Positions 53,076 through 61,460 of a stretch of 64,000 nucleotides of DNA are shown piece by piece. The stretch comes from an uncultured Alphaproteobacteria bacterium (GTDB taxonomy: Bacteria > Pseudomonadota > Alphaproteobacteria > Rhizobiales > Aestuariivirgaceae). A program made the position numbers and the translations under genes. The notes beneath the pieces are model-generated. The model ran no database searches, was not told where the DNA came from, and saw only the letters and a list, made by a program, of their open reading frames with translations. Within the stretch, counting starts at the first letter, position 1, and every line of letters begins with the position of its first letter. Location: contig CAMFKI010000013.1 in NCBI GenBank assembly GCA_945957365.1, forward strand, positions 25,156 through 89,155, given 5' to 3'.

Positions 53076-53402
53076 TCAAGTCGCGTGGGGGACTTCGAAC
53101 ACTGTATGGAAGATGCGGCCCTCGAACATCTTCACGAGTTCCGCCGTTTCCTCACGGCTCCTCTGGCGCACGTCGGACTTGAGCGCCTCCTCGATGGCGG
53201 CGAGGCTGGGGTAGCGGATGGAGAGTACCATCGCATATTTCGGCTCGGCGGTGTCAGACTCTTTCTGGCGCAGCACGCGTACCTCGTCGGCGCCGGGAAA
53301 TTTCGTCCACAGTGGGACCAGCCGGTCTTTCACGAAGGTGGCGAAGGCATTCTCACAGCCGGGCTTCACCCGGCCCTCGAAGAAGGCGCAGCGGATATAC
53401 AT
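53076..53402 (-). CDS. Conserved small protein of the dimeric alpha/beta-barrel type
   Basis: This 108-residue protein looks like a ferredoxin-fold dimeric barrel protein (EthD/ABM-like): it alternates beta and alpha segments such as MYIRCAFFEGRVKPG and YAMVLSIRYPSLAAIEEAL. I cannot name a reaction. It lies 74 bp after the sugar-binding-protein gene, across a strong stem-loop, and is probably the last gene of the sugar-acid ABC operon. Small proteins of this fold in sugar operons are often mutarotases or lactone-handling enzymes, but that is speculation. Confidence 0.7.
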   Translation of the reverse strand: MYIRCAFFEGRVKPGCENAFATFVKDRLVPLWTKFPGADEVRVLRQKESDTAEPKYAMVLSIRYPSLAAIEEALKSDVRQRSREETAELVKMFEGRIFHTVFEVPHAT

Positions 53403-53422
53403 GAAATTGTCCCTAGGGTTGC

Positions 53423-53445
53423 GGGCGCGGCCGCCGGCCGCGCCC
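53423..53445 (-). repeat. Stem-loop after the sugar-binding-protein gene
   Basis: A perfect inverted repeat with 10-bp arms (GGGCGCGGCC) and a 3-base loop lies 31 bp downstream of the binding-protein stop. No T-run follows on the minus strand, so it is more likely a message-stabilising hairpin or weak attenuator than a terminator. Confidence 0.65.
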
Positions 53446-53476
53446 AGATAAGTCGGTCAGTGAAGCGACAAGGAGA

Positions 53477-54586
53477 TCAGGACTTACCCCAGATCTTCTT
53501 GTACTCGTCGCGATAGCCGTTGCCCGGGTCGAAGGTGTTATTCGGGCCGCCATCGAACTCGACGTTCTCCTTGGTGACGACGTGCAGCGGCGAGACGTAG
53601 CCCGACCACTGTTCGCCGGCCAGCGCACGGTTAAGCTCGTCGATGAGCTGCCAGCCCTGGAGGTTCAGCGGTTCGGCCACCGTCGCGGCCTGGTACTGGC
53701 CGCCACGGATGCGCTGATAAGCCGATTCCGAACCGTCGCCCGCCGAGACGTTCACTGGGGCCGCACCGCTGCCGGGAATGCCAGCGGCGGAAAGCGAGGG
53801 CCCCATGAAGTCGAAGTAGAGGTCGTTGATGGCGAGCGAATGCGTCCAGTCGGCGCCGTGCTTCTGTAACAGCGTGGTGGTGAGCTGGGGCATGCGCTGC
53901 GAGGTTTCGGCGATCGGCGTGTCGACCCATTCGACGGTCTTGCCGCCCAGCTTCTCGATCACTTCCTGCATCTTCTTGGCCTTGGCGATGGCGATCGCAT
54001 AGGTCGAGTCGGTGAAGAACACGACGCCGGGCTTGCCCTTGCCATCGATGAAGGCCCACATCGCCGCGGCGGTGGAGACCTGCATCGGGTCGGTGGTCAC
54101 GTTGGCAAAGACGCCCTGGTCCGGCATCGGGCCGATGACGGGGCCGGCATGCCAGGAGACGACCGGGATCTTGGCGTTCTTGGCCGCTTCCATCGCGGGC
54201 GCCTGCTCGACGGCGTCGAAGCCCGTGATGATGATGCCGGCGGGGTTCAGCGCCATGGCCTGGCCCATGGCCGCGGTGCGGCCGGCGACCGAGCCCGCGC
54301 CATCGATCGACTTCACTTCCCAGCCGATGGCGGCGGCGGCTTCCTCGATGCCTTTGGTGACGCCGAGATGGCCACCATTCTTCATGTCGCCCACGAGGTT
54401 GACGACGGTCTTGTTGGGCTGTGCCTTGGGGCCGGTCGTCGGGCCGTCCCAGGTGTCGACCTTCTTCGCATATTTGTCGACGATGGCCTGCGCTTCCGCG
54501 ATCGTCTGTGCGAAGGCGATGCGCGTCAGCGCCGGCACGGAAAGCCCGAGGGCGACGCCGCTGAGCAGAAGTTTTCTACGATCCAT
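53477..54586 (-). CDS. Sugar ABC transporter substrate-binding protein (ribose/RbsB type)
   Basis: This 369-residue exported protein begins with DRRKLLLSGVALGLSV, a signal with paired arginines, and ends its signal near AFAQT. The mature part fits the peripla_BP_4 group that serves RbsAC-type importers (GIIITGFDAVEQAPAMEAAK, KIPVVSWHAGP). ATG 54586 has GGAGG five bases upstream. It follows the permease gene with 29 bp. The ligand is probably a sugar acid, from the enzymes encoded nearby. Confidence 0.92.
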   Translation of the reverse strand: MDRRKLLLSGVALGLSVPALTRIAFAQTIAEAQAIVDKYAKKVDTWDGPTTGPKAQPNKTVVNLVGDMKNGGHLGVTKGIEEAAAAIGWEVKSIDGAGSVAGRTAAMGQAMALNPAGIIITGFDAVEQAPAMEAAKNAKIPVVSWHAGPVIGPMPDQGVFANVTTDPMQVSTAAAMWAFIDGKGKPGVVFFTDSTYAIAIAKAKKMQEVIEKLGGKTVEWVDTPIAETSQRMPQLTTTLLQKHGADWTHSLAINDLYFDFMGPSLSAAGIPGSGAAPVNVSAGDGSESAYQRIRGGQYQAATVAEPLNLQGWQLIDELNRALAGEQWSGYVSPLHVVTKENVEFDGGPNNTFDPGNGYRDEYKKIWGKS

Positions 54587-54615
54587 TCTTTCCTCCCTGT
54601 TGGATGTCTGACCCG

Positions 54616-55668
54616 TCACTTATGTGCGGGGGTTGTTGGTGCAGGCACTTTCTTTGCCGCGGCGCGGCGGCGCTGGGCATAGCCCGCGATGCCGATGGCC
54701 ACGAGCAGGGTCACGCCGTTGAACATGGGTTCGACCCAGAACGACCCGCCGAACTGCTGGATTCCGGAGATGCCCACGGCGAGGATGATGACCCCCACCA
54801 TGGTACCCCAGACATTGACGCGCCCCGGCTTGATGGTGGTTGAGCCGAGGAAGGCGCCGACGAGGGCGGGCAGCAGATATTCGAGGCCCACGCTCGCCTG
54901 GCCGATGCGCAGCTTGGCGGCGAGCAGCACGCCCGCCAGCGCCGTCATGAGGCCGGAGGCGATGAACGAGCCCATCACGTAGCGGCGCACCGGAATGCCG
55001 TTGAGCGCCGCTGCCTTGGGGCTGGCGCCGATGGCATAGAGATAGCGGCCCACTGGCAGGTATTCGTAGACCAGCCACATCAGCAGCGCGAGGGCCAGGA
55101 CATAGTAGCCGGTGATCGGCAGGCCGAAGACCATGGTGGAATTCAACGCATAGAAATTCTCCGGCACGACGCCGACGATCTGCCGCCCGCCGGTATGCCA
55201 AAGTGCAATGGCATAGAGGATGGTGCCGGTGCCGAGTGTCGCGATGAAGCTGTCGATCTGCGCCACCTCGACGAGGAGGCCGTTGAGCACGCCCATCAGC
55301 GCACCGAGCAGCAGTACAGTGAGCACCGCGACGGGCCAGGGGAAGCCATACATGGTCTGCAGCGAGATCGCGAGGATGTGCCAGAGCACGATGCCGTAGC
55401 CGACAGTCAGGTCGATGCGACCCGCCGACATGGGGATCATCACGCCCAGCGAGAGCAGCAGGATGATGGCCTTGTCGGAGATGATGGAACGCAGGTTGAG
55501 CAGTGTCGGGAAGGTCGTTGGCAGCAGGATCGAGAACAGCAGGATCAACGCCACCGTGAGGATGACGAGGCCGTAGACCGGGATCAGCCGGCCAAGCTTC
55601 TGGCCAAGGCTGAGGCCTTTCAGCTCGCTGCGCGTGGGCTCAAGGGCGTTGGACTGGATCGAGTTCAT
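54616..55668 (-). CDS. Sugar ABC transporter permease (RbsC type)
   Basis: This 350-residue permease has eight or more hydrophobic helices and the BPD_transp_2 pattern (GVMIPMSAGRIDLTVGYGIVL, ALNGIPVRRYVMGSFIASGLM). It forms the membrane channel of the ribose-type importer. It starts 1 bp after the ATPase stop. The C-terminus is short and basic. Confidence 0.93.
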   Translation of the reverse strand: MNSIQSNALEPTRSELKGLSLGQKLGRLIPVYGLVILTVALILLFSILLPTTFPTLLNLRSIISDKAIILLLSLGVMIPMSAGRIDLTVGYGIVLWHILAISLQTMYGFPWPVAVLTVLLLGALMGVLNGLLVEVAQIDSFIATLGTGTILYAIALWHTGGRQIVGVVPENFYALNSTMVFGLPITGYYVLALALLMWLVYEYLPVGRYLYAIGASPKAAALNGIPVRRYVMGSFIASGLMTALAGVLLAAKLRIGQASVGLEYLLPALVGAFLGSTTIKPGRVNVWGTMVGVIILAVGISGIQQFGGSFWVEPMFNGVTLLVAIGIAGYAQRRRAAAKKVPAPTTPAHK

Positions 55669-55669
55669 G

Positions 55670-57163
55670 TCAGGCAGCCTCGGATGCGGATGCAGCGTGG
55701 ATCAGGGCTTCGGTGGTAAGCGACCCTTGCGCGATCTCCGCCACCACGCTGCCACGCGAGAACACCAGCGCGCGGTGACAGATATGGGCGACTTCCTCGA
55801 AGTCGGTGGAGACGACGATCACGGTGAGCCCCTGTGCCAGTGCTTGGGCGATGAGGCGGTAGATTTCCGACTTGGCGCCGACGTCGACACCCGCCGTCGG
55901 GTCCTCGGCAATCAGCAGCTTGCGACCGGTGGCGAGCCAGCGGCCAACGACAACCTTCTGCTGGTTGCCGCCCGACAGCGCCTCCACGGGCAGGTGAGGA
56001 TCATTGGGGCGCAGCCCCATGTCCGCGCCAATGGCCTGCGCCCGCTCGGCCTCGGCTGCTGGCGACAGGATCGACATCAGGCTCCGGCCGATGGCGAAGG
56101 GATTGAGGAACATGTTCTCGCGTACCGAGAGCGCACCGGCCACACTCTCTTCCGTGCGGTCCCGTGCGACGAGGCCGACGCCCTGCTCGAGGGCCCGCTG
56201 CGGCGTGGAGAGATCGAGCGCCTTGCCGTCGAGCATCACCGTTCCGTGGCTTGGCTCCGCGCCGAACAGGGCGCGGCCAATGGCCTCCTGGCCAGCGCCG
56301 CGCAATCCCACCAGGCCCAGCACCTCGCCCTCGAAGGCCGAGAAGGAGACGGGACCCGCACTGACCGTCGCCAACTGGCGGACGTTCAGCGTCTCGCGGC
56401 CACGCGCCAGCGGCGCCCGCACGTAAAGGTCCTTCACCTCGCGACCGACGATCATGGTCACGAGGTCCGCGGGCGTGGTGTCAGCCACGGGCTTCACACC
56501 GACAAGCTGGCCATCGCGCAGCACCGCCACGCGGTCGGCAAGTCGGAAAATTTCGTCCAGCCGGTGGGAAACATAGATCATGCCGACGCCACGTTGGCGC
56601 AGCCCGCGCAGCACGGTGAACATGCGCTCAACCTCGTCGGCGGGCAGGCTGGCGGTGGGCTCGTCGAGCACCAGCACGTCAGCCTCGACAGCCAGCGCGC
56701 GGGCAACGGCGACCAGGGATTTCTCGGTGCGGCTGAGGTGCTGGACACGGGTGGTAGGGTCAAAGTCGCAGCCGACAAGGGCAAGGGCTTCAGCCGCACG
56801 GCGCTCCGTCTGACGCCAGTCGATGAGACCGGAGCGCAGCGAATAGCCCTGCGCCAGCCCGACGTTCTCGGCCACCGTCATCCATTCGACCAGGCCGAGG
56901 TCCTGGTGGATGAAGGAGACCTTCTGCTTTTCATTCGGCCGGGGCGGGGTGTGGATGTAGGGAGCGCCCCGAAACAGGATCTGGCCCTCGTCCGGCGTGT
57001 GAATGCCGGCCAGAGACTTGATGAGGGTGGACTTGCCGGCGCCATTTTCGCCGAGCAGCGCCAGAACTTCGCCGGACTCGAGGTCAAGGCTCACCTCGCG
57101 CAGCGCGGTGGTGCCGCCGAAGCGCTTGGTGACGTTCTCGAAGCGGAGAAGGCGCTCGCCCAA
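55670..57163 (-). CDS. Sugar ABC transporter ATP-binding protein (RbsA type)
   Basis: This 497-residue protein has two fused ATPase domains, as in RbsA/MglA/XylG. The first has GENGAGKSTLIKSL, RTEKSLVAVARAL and VLVLDEPTASL. The second has a degenerate Walker A (GLRGAGQEAIG) but a good signature (LSGGNQQKVVVGRWL), normal for the family. It is the first gene of the importer operon. A LacI-type palindrome lies 44 bp upstream at 57207-57220. Confidence 0.94.
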   Translation of the reverse strand: MGERLLRFENVTKRFGGTTALREVSLDLESGEVLALLGENGAGKSTLIKSLAGIHTPDEGQILFRGAPYIHTPPRPNEKQKVSFIHQDLGLVEWMTVAENVGLAQGYSLRSGLIDWRQTERRAAEALALVGCDFDPTTRVQHLSRTEKSLVAVARALAVEADVLVLDEPTASLPADEVERMFTVLRGLRQRGVGMIYVSHRLDEIFRLADRVAVLRDGQLVGVKPVADTTPADLVTMIVGREVKDLYVRAPLARGRETLNVRQLATVSAGPVSFSAFEGEVLGLVGLRGAGQEAIGRALFGAEPSHGTVMLDGKALDLSTPQRALEQGVGLVARDRTEESVAGALSVRENMFLNPFAIGRSLMSILSPAAEAERAQAIGADMGLRPNDPHLPVEALSGGNQQKVVVGRWLATGRKLLIAEDPTAGVDVGAKSEIYRLIAQALAQGLTVIVVSTDFEEVAHICHRALVFSRGSVVAEIAQGSLTTEALIHAASASEAA

Positions 57164-57206
57164 GTCCCATTTCCTTCCAAAGACGTGGCGTTGGCGCCAT
57201 CTGAAT

Positions 57207-57220
57207 TGTTATCGATAACA
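57207..57220. promoter_or_regulatory. LacI-type operator TGTTATCGATAACA (site 1)
   Basis: A perfect 14-bp palindrome lies upstream of the importer operon. The same core GTTATCGATAAC recurs at 59448-59465 and 62533-62546, next to the other promoters of the cluster including that of the LacI-type gene. It is a probable binding site for that repressor. Confidence 0.85.
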
Positions 57221-57256
57221 TTATGGTCCCCGCTTCTGGGAGTCAATCGCAATTCG

Positions 57257-58132
57257 TCAGGCGCTGCCGTCAAGCAGCCGCATCGCCTCGGCACTGTCCT
57301 TCGGTCCCAGCCCCATGGCGACGAGGATCCGGTGGATCTCCGTCACGGCGCCGGTGAGCGGCAGCGGCGTCTTGGTCTTGAGTGCGAAGGCCTGTACGGA
57401 GTCGAGGTCCTTCAGCATGTTGTCGATGCGGCCGGTGGGAGCGTAGTCACGCGCTGCGAACTTGGCCATGAACTCCTGCATGATGCGGCTGTCGGCGCGG
57501 CCGCCGGCGAGAGCCGCAGGAATCTTCGCCGGATCGACGCCACCCGCCTCGGCAAGCTTCACCGCCTCCGCCACGGCCTGAAAGGCCAGTGCGCAGAACA
57601 GCTGGTTGACGAGCTTCGTCGTCTGGCCAGCACCCGAACCGCCCATCAGCGTGTAGTTGGCGCAGAGGTCCTGCATCACCGCGCGGCCGCGCTCGAAATC
57701 CTGTTCGCTACCGCCCGCCATCACCGTGAGGCGTCCAGCGCTCGCACCGGGAGCGCCACCCGATAGGGGGCAGTCGATCCATGCCATGCCGGTTTCGCCC
57801 TTGAGCCGCGCCGACATGCGCTGCGTTGCGGCAGGATCGATCGACGACATGTCGATCAGCAGCTTCTCGGGCTTGGCTGCCTGCACCACGCCAATGGGGC
57901 CGAAGACCGCGGCGTCGACGATATCGGAATGGTTGAGGCTCAAGATCACGAAGGCCGCCGCTTCCGCTGCGGCGGCGGGTGAGGTGGCAGGCTTTGCACC
58001 CAGTGCAGCGAGCTTTTCCAGTTTTGCCGTGTCGAGGTCGAAGACATGCACCCGGTGGCCGCGCTCGAGGAGTCTCGTCGAGATGGCGCTGCCCATGATG
58101 CCGGCGCCAATCACTGCAATGTCATGGGGCAT
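57257..58132 (-). CDS. NAD(P)-dependent beta-hydroxyacid dehydrogenase
   Basis: This 291-residue enzyme belongs to the 3-hydroxyisobutyrate dehydrogenase/tartronate-semialdehyde reductase family: Rossmann motif VIGAGIMGSAI, substrate loop DCPLSGGAPGASAG and the catalytic Lys in GAGQTTKLVNQ. It oxidises or reduces a 3-hydroxyacid. ATG 58132 is chosen at the family start. It overlaps the gluconokinase gene by 11 bp, so it belongs to the SDR/kinase operon. Confidence 0.9.
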   Translation of the reverse strand: MPHDIAVIGAGIMGSAISTRLLERGHRVHVFDLDTAKLEKLAALGAKPATSPAAAAEAAAFVILSLNHSDIVDAAVFGPIGVVQAAKPEKLLIDMSSIDPAATQRMSARLKGETGMAWIDCPLSGGAPGASAGRLTVMAGGSEQDFERGRAVMQDLCANYTLMGGSGAGQTTKLVNQLFCALAFQAVAEAVKLAEAGGVDPAKIPAALAGGRADSRIMQEFMAKFAARDYAPTGRIDNMLKDLDSVQAFALKTKTPLPLTGAVTEIHRILVAMGLGPKDSAEAMRLLDGSA

Positions 58133-58661
58133 GGAGGTATCCTTTGCGCAAGAAGGCCGCGGCTGCGTTGATGATAGTGTCGGGTGTGTCCTCGATGTCG
58201 AGCGTGATTGCCGGTTCATCGACACCCGGCATTTCCAGCGTGGCGAGCTGGCTGTCGAGCAGCGAGGCCGGCATGAAATGGCCCTTGCGGCTGGAGATGC
58301 GGTGGGCCAGCGCCTCGCGCGCACCATGCAGATGGATGAGCATGACCGGGCGTTGTGCCGCATGGGAGATGGCCTCGCGGTAGCGTCGCTTCAGGGCGGA
58401 GCAGGACGCCACCGCGCCAGCTTCGCCGCGCAGGCTTTCGCCGACGCGGGCGAGCCATGGCCATCTGTCGTCATCGATCAGCGGCTCGCCGCGTGACATC
58501 TTGGCGATCGAGTCCGGGGAATGCAGCGCATCGCCCTCGATGAAGCGAAGCCCGAGGCAATCTGCCAGTGCCCGGCCTATGGTAGTCTTGCCGCAGCTTG
58601 CGACCCCCATCACCACCACCGCGCCGGTGAAGGCCTCAGAGCACTGAGGTGATGCCGCCAT
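58122..58661 (-). CDS. idnK: Gluconokinase
   Basis: This 179-residue kinase of the GntK/IdnK family has the P-loop GVASCGKTTIG, GDALHSPDSIAKMSRGEPL and LKRRYR. It phosphorylates gluconate to 6-phosphogluconate in the cytoplasm. The start at 58661 is the family-like one and lies inside the end of the SDR gene; ATG 58667 is an alternative. It completes the idonate-to-6-phosphogluconate route with the SDR and the zinc dehydrogenase. Confidence 0.92.
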   Translation of the reverse strand: MAASPQCSEAFTGAVVVMGVASCGKTTIGRALADCLGLRFIEGDALHSPDSIAKMSRGEPLIDDDRWPWLARVGESLRGEAGAVASCSALKRRYREAISHAAQRPVMLIHLHGAREALAHRISSRKGHFMPASLLDSQLATLEMPGVDEPAITLDIEDTPDTIINAAAAFLRKGYLHAP

Positions 58662-59403
58662 CGACATAGAGGATGTGTCCATTGACGAAGGATGAGGCAT
58701 CGGACGCGAGGAAGATGGCGGCGCCGACGAGTTCGCCGACATCGCCCCATCGCCCGGCGGGTGTGCGCTTTTCGAGCCAGCCGGAGAATTCCGGATTGTC
58801 GACCAGAGCCTGGTTCAGCGGCGTCTTGAAATAACCGGGGCCGATGGCGTTGATCTGGATGCCGTGCCTGGCCCAGTCGGCGCACATGCCCTTGGTGAGC
58901 ATCTTGATGGCGCCCTTGGTTGCGGTATAGGGCGCAATCGATGGCCGGCCAAGCTCGCTCTGCACCGAGCAGATGTTGATGATCTTGCCGCGATGACGGG
59001 GGATCATGCCGCGCGCCACCGCCTTGCCGACAAGGAATGCACTCTCGACATTGACGCGCATCAGTTCACGCCATTTGTCGGCAGGGAAGTCCTCGAGCGG
59101 AGTGCGGAATTGCATTCCGGCATTGTTGACGAGGATGGCGATGGGCCCGGTCTCGCGCTCGATGCTTGCAACACCCTCATCGACCGCCGCCTCGTCGGTC
59201 ACGTCGAAGGCAAGGGCACCGACGGCGTGACCCTCCGCGGCAAGTTCCTTGCGCGCCGCCTCGAGCTTCACGGCATCACGCCCATTCAGCACGACATGCG
59301 CGCCCGCTGCCGCCAGGCCGCGGGCCAGCGCCAGCCCGATGCCCTGGCTCGACCCGGTGACGAGGGCGACCCGGCCCTTCAGCGCGAACAGTTCCAGTCC
59401 CAT
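58636..59403 (-). CDS. idnO: SDR-family oxidoreductase, gluconate 5-dehydrogenase-like
   Basis: This 255-residue short-chain dehydrogenase has the cofactor motif GSSQGIG, NNAG in LVNNAGMQF, and the catalytic YxxxK in PYTATKGAIKM. It resembles gluconate 5-dehydrogenase (IdnO/Gno), which reduces 5-ketogluconate to gluconate. ATG 59403 has GGAGGAG upstream. It heads the minus-strand operon SDR-gluconokinase-hydroxyacid dehydrogenase, and its promoter shares a LacI-type palindrome with the divergent gene at 59482. Confidence 0.85.
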   Translation of the reverse strand: MGLELFALKGRVALVTGSSQGIGLALARGLAAAGAHVVLNGRDAVKLEAARKELAAEGHAVGALAFDVTDEAAVDEGVASIERETGPIAILVNNAGMQFRTPLEDFPADKWRELMRVNVESAFLVGKAVARGMIPRHRGKIINICSVQSELGRPSIAPYTATKGAIKMLTKGMCADWARHGIQINAIGPGYFKTPLNQALVDNPEFSGWLEKRTPAGRWGDVGELVGAAIFLASDASSFVNGHILYVDGGITSVL

Positions 59404-59447
59404 GCACTCCTCCGCCATGGCTTGACCATGCATGCTGCAAAGCCTAT

Positions 59448-59465
59448 CATGTTATCGATAACATG
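59448..59465. promoter_or_regulatory. LacI-type operator CATGTTATCGATAACATG (site 2)
   Basis: A perfect 18-bp palindrome lies in the 78-bp gap between the divergent SDR and 2-hydroxyacid dehydrogenase genes. It is the longest of the three sites and can block both promoters. Confidence 0.88.
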
Positions 59466-59481
59466 CTCAAGGTGTTTCCGC

Positions 59482-60423
59482 GTGACCAAGCCCACCGTTT
59501 TGATGACCGGCCCCTATACCGAATGGGACATGCCGGCGATGGAGCAGGATTATACGCTGCTCAAGCTCTGGGAGGCAGATGACCGCGACGCGCTAGTTGC
59601 CCATCATGCAGCGGCCGTGCGCGCCATCGCCACGCGCGGCGACCTCGGCGCCTCGACCCAGCTCATCGCGGCGCTGCCCAATCTCGAGATTATCGGCTGC
59701 TTTGGTGTCGGTACCGACGGCATCGACCTCGAGGCCGCACGCGCACGCGGCATCCACGTCACCAACACGCCGGACGTGCTTACCGAGGACGTAGCCGATC
59801 TCGCCTTGGGCCTCATGATTTCCATCACCCGCAAGCTGAGCGAGGGGGAGCGCCACCTGCGCGATGGCGACTGGCTCAAGGGCAACATGCCCCTTGCCAC
59901 CAGGCTGTGGGGCAAGCGCCTCGGGATCGTCGGCATGGGCCGCATCGGCCAGGCCGTCGCCAGGCGCGCCGCCGCCTTTTCCATGGACATCGCCTATTTC
60001 GGTCGCAGCGCGAGGACGGAGCTTCCCTATGCCTTCGTGCCCGACCTCGTCGAACTCTCCCGCCGATCCGACGTGCTTGTTGCCACACTGGCTGGCGGGC
60101 CGGCCACCAAGGGCCTGCTCGATGCCGCCGTCTTCGATGCACTGGGCCCCGAGGGATATTTCGTCAACGTGGCGCGAGGCTCGGTTGTGGATGAGCCGGC
60201 CCTCATCGCAGCGCTGCAATCCCATCGTATCAAGGCCGCCGGGCTCGACGTGTTCCTCAACGAACCACATATCGACCGACGCTTCCTAGCCTTGGACAAT
60301 GTCATGCTGCAGCCGCACCATGGCAGCGGCACGGTGGAAACCCGCCAGGCCATGGGCCAGCTTGTACGCGACAATCTGGCGTCGCATTTTGTCGGCCGCC
60401 CCCTCCTGACCCCGGTTGTGTGA
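59482..60423 (+). CDS. D-2-hydroxyacid dehydrogenase (GhrB/2-ketoaldonate reductase-like)
   Basis: This 313-residue NAD(P)-dependent enzyme has the Rossmann motif VGMGRIGQAVA, VARGSVVDE with the catalytic region, and the terminal HHGSGT with the catalytic His. It fits the hydroxypyruvate/2-ketogluconate reductase group. In this cluster it could reduce 2-keto-L-gulonate to L-idonate, the substrate of the next enzyme. The GTG start at 59482 has AAGG nine bases upstream. It is directly followed by the idonate dehydrogenase gene. Confidence 0.88.
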   Translation: MTKPTVLMTGPYTEWDMPAMEQDYTLLKLWEADDRDALVAHHAAAVRAIATRGDLGASTQLIAALPNLEIIGCFGVGTDGIDLEAARARGIHVTNTPDVLTEDVADLALGLMISITRKLSEGERHLRDGDWLKGNMPLATRLWGKRLGIVGMGRIGQAVARRAAAFSMDIAYFGRSARTELPYAFVPDLVELSRRSDVLVATLAGGPATKGLLDAAVFDALGPEGYFVNVARGSVVDEPALIAALQSHRIKAAGLDVFLNEPHIDRRFLALDNVMLQPHHGSGTVETRQAMGQLVRDNLASHFVGRPLLTPVV

Positions 60424-60425
60424 AC

Positions 60426-61457
60426 ATGAAATCCGTCGTCATCCACAAGGAACGTGACCTGCGCATCGAGAACCGCGAGGCGGGCCAGCCCGGACCCGGG
60501 CAGGTGCTGGTTGCCATCCGCCGCGGTGGCATTTGCGGCTCCGACCTGCATTACTATCGCCACGGCGGCTTCGGCGTCGTGCGCCTGAAGGAGCCCATGG
60601 TGCTTGGTCACGAGGTGGCGGGCGAGGTCATGTCCTGCGGGGCAGGGGTCACCACGGTCAAGCCGGGCGACCGCGTGGCGGTGAGCCCGTCGCGCCCCTG
60701 CGGCGCCTGCATCTATTGCCAGAAGGGCCAGCAGAACCAGTGCCTCGACATGCTGTTCTATGGCAGCGCAATGCGTATGCCGCATGTGCAGGGCGCCTTC
60801 CGCCAGCAGCTCGTCGCCGAGGCGAGCCAGTGCCACCGGCTGGCAGACGGCATAAGCTTCGAGGAGGCGGCCTTCGCCGAACCCTTCGCCGTGACGCTGC
60901 ATGCCATTGTGCGGGCCGGGGCCATGACCGGTAAGCGCCTTCTCGTCACCGGCTGCGGCCCCATCGGCGCGCTCGCCATCGTCGCCGCACGCGCCCATGG
61001 CGCGCAGGAGATCGTGGCGACGGATGTGTCCGACTTTACGCTGGGCCTCGCGAGACAGGTCGGCGCCGACCGTGTGGTCAATGTTGCTGCGGGTCCCGAT
61101 GCACTGTCCGCCTTCAAGGCGGACAAAGGTTATTTTGACGTAATGATCGAAGCTTCCGGAAATGAAGCCGCATTGCGCGCCGGCCTCGAATGCCTGAAGC
61201 CGCGTGGCGTGCTGGTACAGCTGGGCTTGGGCGGGGACATTCTTCTCCCGCAGAACATGATCGTCGCCAAGGAGATCGAGATCCGCGGCTCGTTCCGCTT
61301 CCATGAGGAGTTCGCACTGGCGGTCGACCTTATCAACCGCCGCCGCGTCGACCTCATGCCGCTGCTGACCGAGGTGCTGCCCGTGGATGATGCGGTGAAG
61401 GCCTTCGAGCTCGCCCTCGATCGCGGCCGCGCCATGAAGGTGCAACTCGCCTTCTGA
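60426..61457 (+). CDS. idnD: Zinc-dependent L-idonate 5-dehydrogenase
   Basis: This 343-residue medium-chain dehydrogenase has catalytic zinc ligands Cys37 and His62-Glu63 (MVLGHEVAG) and structural-zinc cysteines 92, 95, 98 and 106. GICGSDLHYYRHGGFG is characteristic of L-idonate 5-dehydrogenase, which makes 5-ketogluconate. A GTG two codons upstream overlaps the preceding stop, so translation is tightly linked. The convergent LacI-type gene ends 3 bp downstream. Confidence 0.92.
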   Translation: MKSVVIHKERDLRIENREAGQPGPGQVLVAIRRGGICGSDLHYYRHGGFGVVRLKEPMVLGHEVAGEVMSCGAGVTTVKPGDRVAVSPSRPCGACIYCQKGQQNQCLDMLFYGSAMRMPHVQGAFRQQLVAEASQCHRLADGISFEEAAFAEPFAVTLHAIVRAGAMTGKRLLVTGCGPIGALAIVAARAHGAQEIVATDVSDFTLGLARQVGADRVVNVAAGPDALSAFKADKGYFDVMIEASGNEAALRAGLECLKPRGVLVQLGLGGDILLPQNMIVAKEIEIRGSFRFHEEFALAVDLINRRRVDLMPLLTEVLPVDDAVKAFELALDRGRAMKVQLAF

Positions 61458-61460
61458 GTT

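Noticed and set aside
55634..57766. 710-codon open frame opposite the RbsA-type gene
   Set aside because: His/Arg-rich shadow of a well-supported ATPase and dehydrogenase on the other strand.
60027..61445. Long open frame on the minus strand opposite the idonate dehydrogenase
   Set aside because: It is antisense to two clear genes, has a composition typical of GC-rich shadow frames, and shows no recognisable domain.
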